Source: Cudoniella acicularis (taxonomy: Eukaryota; Ascomycota; Leotiomycetes; Helotiales; Helotiaceae). From it: a stretch of 53,848 bases of DNA. Below are positions 11,200 to 23,046 of the stretch, one piece after another. The translations under genes and the position numbers were made by a program. The stretch covers positions 1 through 53,848 of the forward strand of contig JAAMPI010000187.1 in assembly GCA_013054445.1 (NCBI GenBank), read 5' to 3'. The notes beneath the pieces are model-generated. The model was not told where the DNA came from, ran no database searches, and saw only the letters and a program-made list of their open reading frames with translations. Every line of letters starts with the position of its first letter. The first letter of the stretch is position 1.

Positions 11200-12149
11200 T
11201 GCTGGAAGTCTGGAATGAGGGGCCTGCGGAGTTGAGTGAGTTCTTAGCACTCCTGTTTTTGATCCCACGATCAGACCGACCATTCTCGAAGGGATTTTTT
11301 ACGCCACGCTCTCAGTATTCTTTTTTAATTTTGGGAGTGGAAGACAATTTTGCAACGGTTTTCGATTTCAATTATGTATATTTGAGCCAGAAGACTCAGG
11401 ATTAAAATCACATTCCGTTGGTTTACGGGCCAAGCCACGACATGAGTTTTTCAAAAACACTCTAACATAATTAAATAAAGGGAGAGTTAAAATGTTACAC
11501 AATTTATTAAAAGGAAGTTAATTCGGAGCAGTGTACGAGATCTCCCTACCTCTTCTGCGCCGCAGCGCTATCCCCNAGAAGAGGAGAGTAGAGGAGAGGA
11601 AAAATTCAATTAAAGGCTAGGAGAAGGAGGGCCTAAAAAGTGGCGGGAACAGAAGGGATAGGAGGACTAGCTGCATTTCCTAATTAAGAAGGATATTAGT
11701 TCATTTTTTAATATTTGTTTTATCAAAGACTTAGGTTTCCTAGTCAAGTCTCGTAGCGTTCGGGGCTGAATACCTAACGTTACTACTTAAAAATAAGTGA
11801 GCCTCTCCTACTCCCAACGAATTAGGGGAGAGAAAATGAACACCCCTACCCCTAGGAGAGGAACAAGGGGGGAAATGTTATATAAAGATTATATATACTG
11901 ATTTAGAGTTGCTTATAATGATTTCAATTTGCGAATATTTTATGACGATCGATGATTATTTATAGGCGGCAATGGGAACAAATAGGGCGGTAGATAAAGA
12001 GTTATTTAGAGTTAGGGTACTGGAAAGATTTACGTTGGATAGTAGGAGGTCAATGATTTGCATTTCGCTGCAGGGAAAAACAAGAATGCTCCGAAAGTAA
12101 TATACCTATTCACTCGGATATTTTAATTAAACCTCTTGTTTACCCGCCC
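11200..12149. other. AT-rich intergenic stretch with one N
   Basis: No supported gene. Purine-rich clusters (GGAGAGAAAA, AGAGGAGAG) surround an undetermined base at 11576. The flank of a decayed gene and the raised AT content suggest a RIP-affected or degenerate repeat region, but no terminal repeats were found. Confidence 0.4.
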
Positions 12150-13106
12150 TGGGGTTTAGTCTCTTCTTATGCCATGTGTATGGCAAGCGCTATCTGGAAC
12201 AAGTTCATTCATCCACCTTTCCCGTAGATCCTCGAGGAAAGCAACGAGACTGTCGACAAATATCAGCTTACCTCGCAATCAACGAACCAAAATGAAGAAA
12301 CCTTCGGACAGAATGACTCGACTGTTGGACGCCAGAATCCGGTTGCACAACTTGACTTCACCACTAATGGCCCTAAAGCCCTTCTGATCCTTCTCAATAT
12401 CGCGCATCTGAGGTTCGGCTAGGTGCCGCGCGAACTTTCTTACGAACAGCTTCTAGATCTTGCAACCCTTTGCGACCAGTACGATTGTGCTAGCCTGGTA
12501 TCAGTCTATCTGCCAATATGGATTCCAAAACCCGAAGCCATTCAATACCTCGACCGGGAGAATTAGCTTTTTATTTCTCGGTACGTCGATCTCTCACTTT
12601 TTGTTTGTGTATTACAGCATGGAACTGATTTTTGCTCTTCTTCTAGATAGAATATACAAGGTTCGCGAATCTGTCGTCAAGCGCCTTCTTGATCCTCTGC
12701 ATGACTTAGCAATCAAAGCAACCAGCAACCAGTCAACCAAATGCTCTCATCAAGGCCCTGAATGCGACTCAATCACTCAACGCATGATCTGTCGTGCCCT
12801 CGAATCCGATTTCATCTGGCCTGTAGTCAGACCGCAAGACGTTCGAATCTATATTCTGGACCTATTAGACATTCTGGTAGCCATTGCTGAACCCGGCGAA
12901 CATTGATTCATAGACTTTTCCCCCCTGGTTCCCAATGGGATGTCGTTCTGAATTCTGGATTTAGCCATGATGATTGAGGCTCGATCCAAGCGAGAAATGA
13001 GATCGAGGAAGTCAGAGAGTCCATCCATTATGCCATGGGAAATTTTCCATCTGCAGTTCTTGATATCCACTATCAACACATGCGGGCTGTGCCGAAAGGT
13101 TTGTGA
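12150..13106 (+). pseudogene. Dead BTB/POZ-domain gene
   Basis: Translation across stops and one intron (about 12580-12655) gives a continuous fungal BTB protein: VSSYAMCMASAIWNKFI near the start, then a Gln/Asn-rich linker, LLILLNIAHLRFG, PRELSYEQLLDLATLCDQYD, LVSVYLPIWIPKPEAIQYL, a stretch reading VVKRLLDPLHDLAI and a C-terminal EIEEVRESIHYAM. In-frame TAG codons lie at 12225, 12420 and 12564, and a TGA at 12975; there is at least one frame change around 12900. The TAGs sit where Gln or Trp would be expected, so they can be explained by C-to-T change at CpA on one strand or the other. The start of the gene is not visible. BTB proteins of this type have no settled function in fungi. Confidence 0.75.
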
Positions 13107-13888
13107 GCATTGACTTGGTTTATCCAAAGCGAACAAAACCTCAGAAGTCTTAGTGAAAAAAGGTGTCTTATCCGGTAATATTCGTTGAGGACGGATATTG
13201 GACACCTAGCGTCGGCGCGCGCATATCGTCGGAAACAAAGATGACAGTTAAGGTGATATATCAAAGAGATTGGATGAGATTTGGATCTTGAAATTTTACT
13301 ATAGGTGACACTTGAGTGGTCCAGATCTTAGGAACTCTTGTCAATAAAAGCGAATTTTATTGCAGAAATACTTTACTTTCCACCAAGTGTCTCCGGACTG
13401 TCATATTCCACCGTCATATTTTAATTTTTAACCCGCGAGAACCAATTACAGATTTCAGATATCTTCCCTTTGTGAGTACCTCTCCTCGTATAAGATTGCA
13501 ACTTACAAGCGCTTCAACCTTTGTAAATGCTTCTTAATATATTTACGTAGCCTAGTTCACGTATAATATAACAGTCAAATCTGGTTGTCTTAAAACAGCC
13601 AGTACTTTCGTGATCTAATGTAACATTCTTTTAGTTGGAATTACTGGTAATATTCTTGAATTAACTTCTTTGACGGTTGATATTTTGATAATAGGCAAAA
13701 GTCCCAAAAGAACTGAAGACAAGTCACTACCGTAAATAACCTTACCCAAATCTTCTTCTTTTCGAGTTCAGATTGTCTTGAGAGAAAGGCTCTAAACACC
13801 AGAATGTGTGAATATGCATTTCATTTCACGGCAACTCTTTTGTAAAGGGCCGGTCATCATATAAAGCAAGATTTAAACAAAAGAAAGC
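13107..13888. other. Intergenic stretch
   Basis: Only short frames without motifs. The right part will be the 3' untranslated region of the coiled-coil gene on the minus strand. No repeat or RNA gene recognised. Confidence 0.5.
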
Positions 13889-16800
13889 CTATACTTGTCG
13901 TGTGACTTGTGTTACTACCGGTAACACTATCCCTCCCTTCGAACCACTGAAATTTCTACTCCCCTTCAACAAATGCCCAGAACTATGCATATTCATCGGA
14001 CTGTGGGCCCCTGTTCCCCTATCGCCTCTCTGTAGCGCATCCACCATCTCTTCAAACTTTCTCGCCGTCCCGAAAATCCTGGTTCCAATGACGGCCAACG
14101 AATGACTATTGTTTTGCCCCATTTCATTATTGTTCCCAAGCAACCTTTCCATGCTCTGGCTTAGGCGCCTGATATCGGCCTCCAGCCGCGGGAGATCATG
14201 CTCTGATATTCCGGAGACCTGTGTGCCACTCTCTTGAATACTCTTGTCCAGTTGTGACAAAGTGGAATCAGTGGCTTCGATTTTTGCGAGGAGTTGTTGT
14301 TTGCTTTCACCTACAACTTCTTTGACTTGAGTGCCTGTTTCAAGGACCGTTCTGTCGATGCAGGAGATGGCCGTAGAATTGCCGCGTACGGATGTGTTAA
14401 TGGTAGCGATAGCGGAGGCAATTGTCTCGAGGTTGGCGGAGAGAGCTTTGAAAGATAAAGAGCCGCTAGACTTGAGGGATTTTTGGGTTGCGGAGATTTC
14501 TGAGAGGAGGTTAGGCAAGTGATTTGTTGTGATATCCGTGTTAAGTGCTGAGAGTGTGGAATCGGTAGAATCGATCTTTGCGATGAGTTGTTGTTTGCCT
14601 TTACCGATAACTTCTTTGAGCTGAGTGCCTGTTTCAAGAACGGCTTTATCGACGCGGGAAATAGCCGTAGAGTTGGTACGCACGGCTGCGTTGATTGTAG
14701 CGATAGCGGAGGCAATTGTCTCGAGGTTGGCGGAGAGAGCTTTGAAAGATAAAGAGTCGCTGGACTTGAGGGATTTTTGAGTCGCGGAGATTGCTGAGAG
14801 GAGGGTGGGTATGTGGGTTGTTGTGATATCGGTTTTGAGGGCCGAGAGTTTCGAATTGGTGGAGGTGCTAAGGACTGACACGCTGGTTTGAGCGTCCGAG
14901 AAACCTTTCGTGCTTTGCTCTCTTGCCTCTATGACTAGAGTGGCCACACGTGCGAGCTCTTCGTTGATGGCACCGATGGCTTTTGAAAGCTGAGTTGTCT
15001 CATTGATAAGTAGTTTTCCAATCTCGGAGGGTGTTTGTGCGATTGCCTCGTCAATATGAGACAGTATCATGCCATTTTGCTTCAATGTCTCATTGGACGA
15101 GGCTGCAATACATGCGAGAGGAGTAGTCTCTTGAGTGATGAGTCTTTCCACCTTGGAAGGTATTTGTTCAACAGCCTCATCGACGCGAGAAAGTATGGCG
15201 CTATTATTCTTCACCACTGCAATCGTCTCAAGACTTGAGATATTGGCCGCCAACTCAATTGCGCGGGTTGCATCCAGGAGCTTGGAGCTTTCATTTGATA
15301 ATTGAGCCAAAATTTCCCCACTCGTCTTCGAGACTTGCTCCCTGGTATTTGAAAGTTCAACGCCATGATTTTCAGTGAACTGGGTAAGTCCTTCCACAGA
15401 ATGACCGATAGATGTAACAGCTGCGTCTATGGCGGCAATGGCCGAATAAATACCAGCAAGATCAATGGTTTGAATTTCTTGGCTGATCTTAGGAAGGCTA
15501 TCATCGAGGAGATTGCTAATCCCATCTTTCGTCATCGCGACTGTATGATTGATGATGGAGAGTGTGGTTGTGTTCTCTTGAATTGCCTTCTCGATAATCT
15601 GGCTATTATCCTGTGCCAGATCATGATGTGACTGCACAAGCTTTGACAACGTTTCGATAGATGCATTTGTTTCTACTTTCTCGGACGTGATGTGATTGAT
15701 CGTGTCTATGAACGACGTAGGAATAGCAGCAACATTCTCCGCTGTTCTGGCCGAGATTTCCCGGATCGACTGGATATTTTGTTTCAACTGATCCAAAACG
15801 GAGTTTATCGCATCCAGGTTAATCAAGCTTAATTCCGCCTTCAAAGAATCCGCTGAAGTAGCTACCCTAGATCCAAGGTTCTGCAGATCGTTTTTGAGGT
15901 CCGTAGCGAGGTCATTGATTGACCTTGTGATGGTTGATTTGTTGTCTGCAAAATCGTTTTCCGCCGTTGCGTGTAGCTTCTGCACAGCAGAATATATGAA
16001 ATTTTCGCTGGCTTGAACTTGTTGGATACTCTTCTGGATATCAGGCACTGGAGTTGTATCCTCTTTGACATCCCGAATAGCATGTTGCATATCGGGAAGA
16101 GCATCGGTGTGCTTTTTGACCTGCCGAACGGTATCTNGAACTTCCTCGATTGAAGCTGTGTTGCGAGTTGATAGCTTCCATTTACAGATTCCATGACATT
16201 CTGAGTAGCATGTTGNATTTCGGGGAGAGCNTCGGTGTGTTTTTTGACCTGNCNAACGGTATCTNGAANNTCCTCGATGGAAGCGGTGTTGCGTTTGATA
16301 GTTCCGTTTGCAGACTCTATGACATTCCGAGTAGCATGTTGCATTTCAGGCAGAGAATTAGTGTGGTTTTTGACCTGCCGAACGGTATCTTGAATCTCTT
16401 CGATTGATGCTGTGTTGCGGTTGATCGTTCCATTTACAGACTCTATGAGTTTCAAGATCTCTACTTCCTTTTCCGGTATCGGAGAAATTGTTTTACTAGA
16501 TCTGGCAGACTCTAGCGATTCGAGAGCCATGGAGAGGCTAGCATCATTTTTCTCACCCAAGCTGACCGCGGATTTCACCTGGGAAAGAAGCTCGTCGGTT
16601 CTGCAATCGTCTTGGACATTTTGAATCATGTCCTTGGCAGATGCTACTTCGCTCAGAATTTCTTCCATTCGCGATACCATCTTGGATTGCGCGACGGCCG
16701 CCTTAATCTCCTTCAATACATGACCGATCGCCACGACATTGGATGCAAGTGTATCAAGTCTTGCATTGTTGTGAGACATAAGTTTCGAATCTAAAGATGC

Positions 16801-17772
16801 TAGTGTTCCTTGGGTTTCGAGCTCCATTTTGAGGCCTGACACAGTTCTGTCGATGGTGTTCAACCGTCGTGGTAGATCTTGAAGGGAAGTGTCTAGATTT
16901 GTGATCATTTCCTGAACACCATTAATTTCTTCTTCAAGACCATCTTCGGCATTATCTAATTTTGACAATTTCTTGCTCGCAAAATCGATTTTCTGCGAGA
17001 GTTCATCAAAACGATCGCTTTTCACGGCCAAGTTATCGTCGAAATTGACTTGCATCGTTTGCAACGAGGAAATTCCATCTTGGGTTGTAAGGATGGCTTT
17101 ACGCAAATCCTCGCAGGCCCCAACGAGTCGTCTCTGTTGACCATCCATCTTTTTGCCCAAATCTCGCTCTACCCCCAGAAGTCGATCGCTAAAAATGGAG
17201 TTACGATCCTGAAACTCATTCGATAACTCCCCAAATCGAATGGCTGACCTCAGGTCAGCATTGACCACCTCATCCTGAAGCGTTTTCATCCGCCCGTCCA
17301 AATTCTGCATCATGCTCTCGAGAGAATTCAATCGACTGGCGGCTGATCCAAGGTAATCCGCCATTTCTTTCTGGCCAGCAAGGAGATTCGCCATTTCCGT
17401 TCCGTAATTAGGTATTTGCAGCTCAGGTTGGCGATCCATGACGGATTGTAATCTCACTGGGATGTCATCGAGCTGCGCCTGAATCGTGGACTCCAAATTC
17501 AAGCTCGACGCTTTCAATTGATTCAACTTTTCGTTCTGTCGAGAAAAAAGCGGATCGACCTGCGACACAAGCGCGTTTTTGAAGGCATCACTTTTGAATG
17601 CTGCCAGCACGGCGTTTTCAATAATCCTTTCAATGTCATGATTATGTTCGGTTGAAGGGGCGTGTTCTGTCGTGGGCCTCAACGCTGGCTGGAGCTGCGG
17701 ACCTGAAATGGAGCGATGCCTCTCCCTCGAGTCCCGCCACCGCTTGATAACGCCGACATCTCGTAAAGACAT
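13889..17772 (-). CDS. Very long coiled-coil repeat protein
   Basis: Two overlapping minus-strand frames form one gene of about 1290 residues. The first starts at ATG 17772 (MSLRDVGVIKRWRDSRERH), the second ends at 13889. They join near 16165, inside a tandem repeat containing undetermined bases, so the shift is probably an assembly fault. The protein is almost wholly alpha-helical with heptads of Leu/Ile, and is rich in Ser, Thr, Ala and Glu. It has repeats of 42 residues (three units) and 98 residues (two units). The only distinct ends are a basic, disordered N-terminus and a Gly/Ser-rich C-terminal tail after an FEEMVDAL helix. The pattern recalls apolipoprotein- or chemoreceptor-like helical rods, but no family is recognised. 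No signal peptide or membrane segment is seen. A scaffolding role is a guess. Confidence 0.8.
14283..14870 (-). repeat. 98-residue tandem duplication in the coiled-coil gene
   Basis: Two adjacent units of 294 bp. The anchor TTGTGATATC occurs at 14527 and 14821, exactly 294 bases apart. Both units encode ISATQKSLKSS, SLSFKALSANLETIASAIAT and a closing KQQL.AKI segment with few differences, which points to a recent in-frame duplication. Confidence 0.85.
16070..16449 (-). repeat. 42-residue tandem repeats with undetermined bases
   Basis: Three units encode a pattern ES.NGTI.RNTASIE...DTV.QVK.HT..LPE.QHA. The anchor TTGCG recurs at 16415, 16289 and 16161, spacings of 126 and 128 bases. The two extra bases in the third unit account for the frame change. 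N characters stand at 16137, 16216, 16231, 16252, 16254, 16265, 16269 and 16270, all inside the array, so the consensus here is unreliable. Confidence 0.85.
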
Positions 17773-18780
17773 GATGTTAAAGATGTTGAATAGAATACTA
17801 TGTGGAGAAAAAATGGAACATTGTTGCTGTTGAAAGCGCGATCATCTTATCTGCGGCATTTTTTTTGTCGTGTTTTTTTTTTTTACGGCAGGTGGAGCTG
17901 AGACACGAAGCCATGGGCTGATCAGACGTAGCGCGATCAGCGTCCTCCGTACTCGGTACAGCAACTTTCGGGATAGCCTTGTCAATATCGGGCGCAGATT
18001 GCCAGCTGTCAACCGCCAGCGTGGTCAAAACAATACAATGTGACTCGGTCATCCAAATCTCAGCATTTATGCTGCGAAAGTGACGGGTTTATTATGATGC
18101 ACCAAGCGAGTTGTATGGGGTCCTGGCTGAATCGTGATGTGTTTGTTGTCGTAAGGGGTGTGTTTTCAGAGCACGTACTATAAAGCGATTTTTTAGGCTT
18201 CGTGTCGAGGCTGCAAGGGTTACTTGTTCTGCGATCATGTCTTTAATGCGCAATCACTTGATCTGTTCTAAATAACGAACCTATCACCTTGTAAACAAGG
18301 TGTAGTGTTTACGTGTGGGATCAAGATACGCCACAGACGCCCCTATAGTTTAGCGAGGAGGCTGCTTCCGCGTTTCCAAACCCTTGCACGATACGCAAAA
18401 GTGCTATCGAGAGTAAAGCTTCATATACATCTTATAATGTGTCTTATTCGCTAATTACATACATTCTTCGGCAAATTTGAGATCATGCAAGATTGTCAAT
18501 CGTTTTCATAGTGGTGTGTTTATGTTCCAGGTTACAGCCCATACCCCGATTTCGATTTGGCAGAAAACTTCATAATACCAAGAAATACGCGTGCTAGCCC
18601 CAGGACTACTACTACATATCCATACATGTCAAGAATGCACAAGGCCCTCAAAGGATAAATTAATAGTTAAAGCGATTTAGAATAATTTAATTAATTTGAT
18701 TTTCTTTTTTTTTTTAAAAAAAAGAAAAAATCCGTAAGTGTCACATACTACCGGACAAGAAGTGTATATAAGGAAGTAGG
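17773..18780. other. Upstream region of the coiled-coil gene
   Basis: No convincing gene. A frame on the minus strand at 17798-18052 has biased composition but no motif and is out of frame with the gene. At about 18703-18731 a T-run followed by an A-run forms a perfect-looking A/T palindrome next to the tandem repeat. Confidence 0.4.
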
Positions 18781-18853
18781 ACCTAAAGGTTAGCAAGGTA
18801 AAACCTAGATGTTAGGGAGGTAAGGCCTGGAGGTTAGCAGAGTAAAGCCTGAA
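18781..18853 (-). repeat. 22-bp tandem repeat, about 3.3 copies
   Basis: Units at 18781-18802, 18803-18824 and 18825-18846, with a partial fourth. Read on the minus strand each starts AGGCYTTACYTYSCTAA. The same unit type occurs in the other orientation at 35481-35607 (see findings). Confidence 0.8.
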
Positions 18854-19077
18854 ACCCAGTAATCTATAGCAGAAAAGATCGTGGCACGAATTCGCGAATT
18901 TTATACGAGGCGAACTTGAATACTTTATATCTCAATAACTACGAAATTAAAGACAAATCCAAGGATCGTGCCTAGAGCATTTATTTCTAGAGAATCGATT
19001 CCCAAATTGTATTATAATTGTATATCGTGATGGATAAGGAAGAGAATGACCTATTGACTTAATAAATCACAGGTATA

Positions 19078-19593
19078 TGTGATAGATCTGGTGCGAGTCA
19101 CATGTTCGGAGGTTCCGAGCTAGTCTGTTCTGGGACTAGTCCAGGAGCTGCGCTCCCTTAAGACGACAGTCCTTCCTGTATCTAGCTTCTTCTCTTCTTC
19201 GTCGATAATTCTAAGAACAGAGAGTACTACTTGATTTGCACTGCTTGCGTACGCTGTGACAGTATAACCCGGGTCCCGGCCCTGGGGAAAGGAGGGGAGA
19301 AGGGTGGGGTTTGATTAAGTCTTTCCTTGTTACAGCTCTGCAAAGGCACTAGGGCCCTGACGTCACGTGGGACGTATTTGCAAGAAGATGCTGTATTAAC
19401 GAAGAAACTAAGCTGAGGAGAGAAGAAGGAGAGGTGGCCCTGAAGGGGCCTTATATACAGGAGGTGAGTACTGGCAAGCGAGGTCACGTGATAAGGGGTT
19501 AGGGGGACGTGTCGCAGCCTCCTGTCGTATATAGCGCCACACTGTCTGAGTCTCACTAGTCACAGGACTGTGCGTTGCACTAGGTCTGTGACA
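19078..19593 (-). mobile_element. LTR-like sequence, possibly a solo LTR
   Basis: Read on the minus strand the stretch starts TGTCACAGACC and ends CTATCACA, the TG...CA ends expected of a retrotransposon LTR. It contains a TATATAAGG promoter-like box, CACGTG motifs and a pyrimidine-rich downstream part. There is no coding sequence. The bases flanking the two ends do not match, so no target-site duplication supports the limits; a second TGTCACA at about 19255 may be the true end. The unusual GC-rich composition stands out from both flanks. Confidence 0.35.
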
Positions 19594-19599
19594 ATAGGG

Positions 19600-20047
19600 G
19601 GGGAAACCACAAATCGACGGGGCCGTACAATTCGACTACCACAACGCTTTATATGAAAAATCTGAATCGTAAAAATTTGAGATCGTGTTTATGTGTGTTG
19701 GTATTTTTAATTTTATCATATAATAATTAGTTGTTATTTAATTATAATATTTTAAAAGTTAGGGTGAGTTTTGGAAAAAGTGGGCATCCGTGCGAACCGG
19801 GCATTGGCACGGGATCTCGGTTACTAACCGCATCAGAAGCGAAATCGAAGAATTGTCGTCTGAGATTACCTAGGTTACACCAACATCCTCCATGTTGCAA
19901 TGCATTTGCACTTGCAATCACTACTAAAGAGCTAACATGCACTAGTCGACCTTAAATCGCACGATAGATTTGAAATTGTTTTCTCCTCACCTAAACTTAA
20001 CACGAGAAAGCGATAAGATTGCAAACACCAAAACATCGCGCGTCAAG
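19600..20047. other. Intergenic stretch before the F-box relic
   Basis: A very AT-rich segment (19680-19760) followed by ordinary sequence. The last 50 bases (ACACGAGAAAGCG...CATCGCGCGTCAAG) look like a fungal leader before an ATG. No gene seen. Confidence 0.45.
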
Positions 20048-20765
20048 ATGGCCAGTAAGTCCCCCTCCCCTCCCAATTAACCATTAAATCCATTCTCTAA
20101 CACAATTTTCAGGTTCCGAAGAGCCCGACGCAAGCATGAGTTCCCAATCCAATTCGGTCTCCGAAAGCGACTCCACCTCCACCTCCAATTCCTCAACCCC
20201 ACCCGCAAACATACCCAGTTAGTCCCCTCCTCCCTACCTCATTTTCTCAAAAACGCCTCTCTAACCCCAAACCCAACTTCCAGCTCCCTCTCTTCTGCCG
20301 CAAACGCACCACCAATGCTACAGACCCTCCCTCCAGAGCTACACCTCCTCCTCTTCAGCCTCCTCAACAACAACACCTCGACCTGTTTCGGCCTCACCTG
20401 CAAGAAGTTTTGGGCTATACACAAGGAAAAACAGGAGGGAAACAAGGAGTTAAAAGCAGAGCTGTGAATTACGTCGCGCCGATCGTTTGGACTGTACGGC
20501 CAGCTGCCGTTTCTGCTGAAGGAGTCATGTGGTGTATGTGGGTATGAATATCTTTTGATTTATTTGCAAGAGAAAGGCGACGAGGTTGAAGAAGAGAATT
20601 GCTGCGAAGTATGCGCAGAAACAGACTCATGCCCTGGCTCAATGAACTCGAGTTGTGGAGGACCATAAACGCAGGCAGGAGAAGAGGAGGGAGAAGTTGG
20701 CGCGGAGGGGTGAGAGGAAGTGGGGCGAAGCAGGAGTGGAGCGGAAGGACATAGAAGAGACATAA
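20048..20765 (+). pseudogene. Degenerate F-box gene
   Basis: Two well-formed introns (20055-20112 and 20218-20283, the second with a CTAAC branch point) join a Met-Ala-Ser start to a Ser/Thr-rich stretch. The third exon then carries an F-box core, LQTLPPELHLLLFSLLNN...STCFGLTCKKFWAIHK, but one base out of frame with the first two exons. Further pieces of the usual C-terminus follow in changing frames: LYGQLPFLLKE, then LKKRIAAKYAQKQTHALAQ, a TGA, and VEDHKRRQEKRREKLARRG. F-box proteins link substrates to SCF ubiquitin ligases; this copy cannot make a full protein. A rearranged but functional model with extra introns is less likely, because several separate frame changes are needed. Confidence 0.6.
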
Positions 20766-23046
20766 TAGGATAAGGTTTCAGAATAGAGTGGATGTTCCTT
20801 AGTGGGATCTGATTCTTGTCCTTTGAGGCGGAATTGAGCATGTTAGTTTTAGAACGTATGGTTGAGAATACTGAAGGAAGTTAAGGTTTTCTGAATGTAT
20901 ATGGGATTGATGTCACAGGCCAATACCTAGATACTTCAATTCCTCGTACCACAGACATGTAGAAATCAAGTACTTGCCAACACTATCCTTGTGTATTGTC
21001 TCTCAACCCTTTCCCCTCTGCATATAATACTCCTTTCTTCCCACAAATCCAGGTGTGAGGGCTTATCCATATCTAGGAATATTCATGTTGTATATTCTGC
21101 ACTTCTGGCTGCAATATTTGTTAGAGGTAATCTCACATCGGAATCTCGACATGACCATTTTCCATTTCCAACCTGAGCCAAGCTGAGCTATGGTGGCCAT
21201 AAGTAGCCTGAACTACCTAGGTCGGAAGGCAACTCATTTTGGCTCCTCGGCTGTCATCAGCTAGAAATTGGAGTAAGTCAGGGATTCTTTCGGGGCCAAT
21301 TCTGGATGCCTGCTTTCAGGAGCCGCAGCAAATATATTGAATCAAATGATCATGAATTTCATACTGATTGAACTTCGCAAATTCAATTTCAACGTATGCA
21401 AACGATCTGTTAAGCACCTATTCAACTCCTATTTTCCACAACATATCGTATTCAAATACGTACAAATGCTACTCCATAAAAGCAACTAACTGAAGAATTC
21501 ATGTTGTTTCAAGGGGTTAAAAGGGGGGCCTGGTAGAATGCTCCCCCCTCCTGTTATAGATAAACTTGCACGTTTTCCTGTTTCGTCGAAGCTAAACTCA
21601 TCGCCGCCCTCATCCAAGTGAGTCGTGCGCTCTGGCTGAGCCAGCACCTCCACGGGTGAGCCGGTCTCATTTTGCCTCACCTTCACCCGTAGAAGCCCGG
21701 CCGCCCACGCCCGTATAAGTAAAGCGTATATAATTGCCCTAATTACTACCTTAATCACTTAAGTGAAGTGTCTCAAGAGTAAATAGTAACTACTAAGTAA
21801 TGGTACTGCTTACCTTTACGCGTGGTCCTGCTTGATTTATCCTTACAGATCGATCTAGTAGTAGCTTGGGGCACATAGAGTTCTTTGAAGATGTTTCCTC
21901 AGGATTTTCCGTCGCGTTGTATTTAGCGCACTCTAGCGCGTTTTAGAGTGTTCCAATTGTCGCCCGGCTCATGCAGCAGAGAGGATAATAGAATATCGTA
22001 TTTCATCTCGAATATCAGGTAAAAATAATTGATGGTTATATTATAGTAAATCTTTAAAGAATCTAGGTGAGAAATATGAGGGTGGGTCTAATTTCGCTTA
22101 AGTGTGCGGCGAGCCATGGCCCCAGCTCTTACATGCGGAATATTTACGCCTACGGTAGCGATTTTCTTCCCTTTTCCTCTGCGGGAATCGTGGTCGATGG
22201 GAACTGGAACGATGGAACCAGGAACGGGGGATTGGTTCTTTGGAGAACTTTCGACCATTTTTCGAAAACTTTTGAACTGCTTTCTTTTTCTTTTTTTCTG
22301 GAATGAGAGCTCCCTCCCTTTCGACCTACATCGGACGTCGCCATTTGTCCTCAACAATATCAAGCCGCGAAGCACACAATTGAAGGGAGCAAGAATTATT
22401 AATGGGATTGATAAAACGACAACCGGAAACCAACTTATGACCCCCTATAAAATCGCACAATTTCTACGCTGAGCTCTTCATTAATTGGAGTCTGCTAGCT
22501 GCAATTAATCCCCACGGTCGTGATGCAAGTCAAATGCAGCCTGCAGGGAATGCCTAACGCGGTATTGCCTCGTGAGGCTAAGCTACGCTACACAAACATC
22601 GACTCGTCAAGGCAACTCCCCGAGCCTGCCTATTGGAGAGAAGTAAGAGGGTTCTAAGCTGGCATTGGCCAGAAAATTACTCATCAAAAGTGAGTTAAGC
22701 CCCTTTTTCGCCCTGCGTAGGTAGAAAAGCTCAATAAGAGCCTCATTGACTTGTTCTGGTTTGGCTGACCGACGTTCTCGGGACCCCCGGCGCCCCAGAA
22801 GGGCCAAATCGGGGCGTCCAGTTCGATAAATGCATGGCTTTTATTGAACGGCGACTGCCTCACAAAAGCACAAACATGGCCATTGAGAAAACTCCATATA
22901 CGCCACTTGGGGAATTCAGCTTCTTCAGCTTCTCCAGACAAAATGCCAAAGGGTTCTTAAGCAGACGAAACTCTCTCCGACCTGCAGTCAGTCGCTTCGA
23001 CGCTTCATCTTGAGAAACTTCAAAACCTCCCCAGTTTCTCTAAGAT
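20766..23046. other. Intergenic stretch, no supported gene
   Basis: Open frames at 21486-21758 (minus) and 22104-22472 (plus) do not have convincing starts, motifs or splice links. The minus frame has coding-like composition (GSPVEVLAQPERTTHLDEGG) but begins without ATG and may be a fragment of a repeated element. The final 100 bases are the leader of the membrane protein gene. Confidence 0.4.

Noticed and set aside
17798..18052. 84-residue frame upstream of the coiled-coil gene
   Set aside because: Out of frame with the gene, Lys-run from a T-rich tract, no splice donor linking it; likely leader sequence.
21486..21758. 90-codon minus-strand frame with coding-like composition
   Set aside because: No ATG start and no neighbouring exons; possibly a fragment of a repeated sequence, but I could not support a family.
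22104..22472. 122-residue plus-strand frame
   Set aside because: Composition reflects a T/C-rich stretch, and the opposite strand is equally open; no motif.
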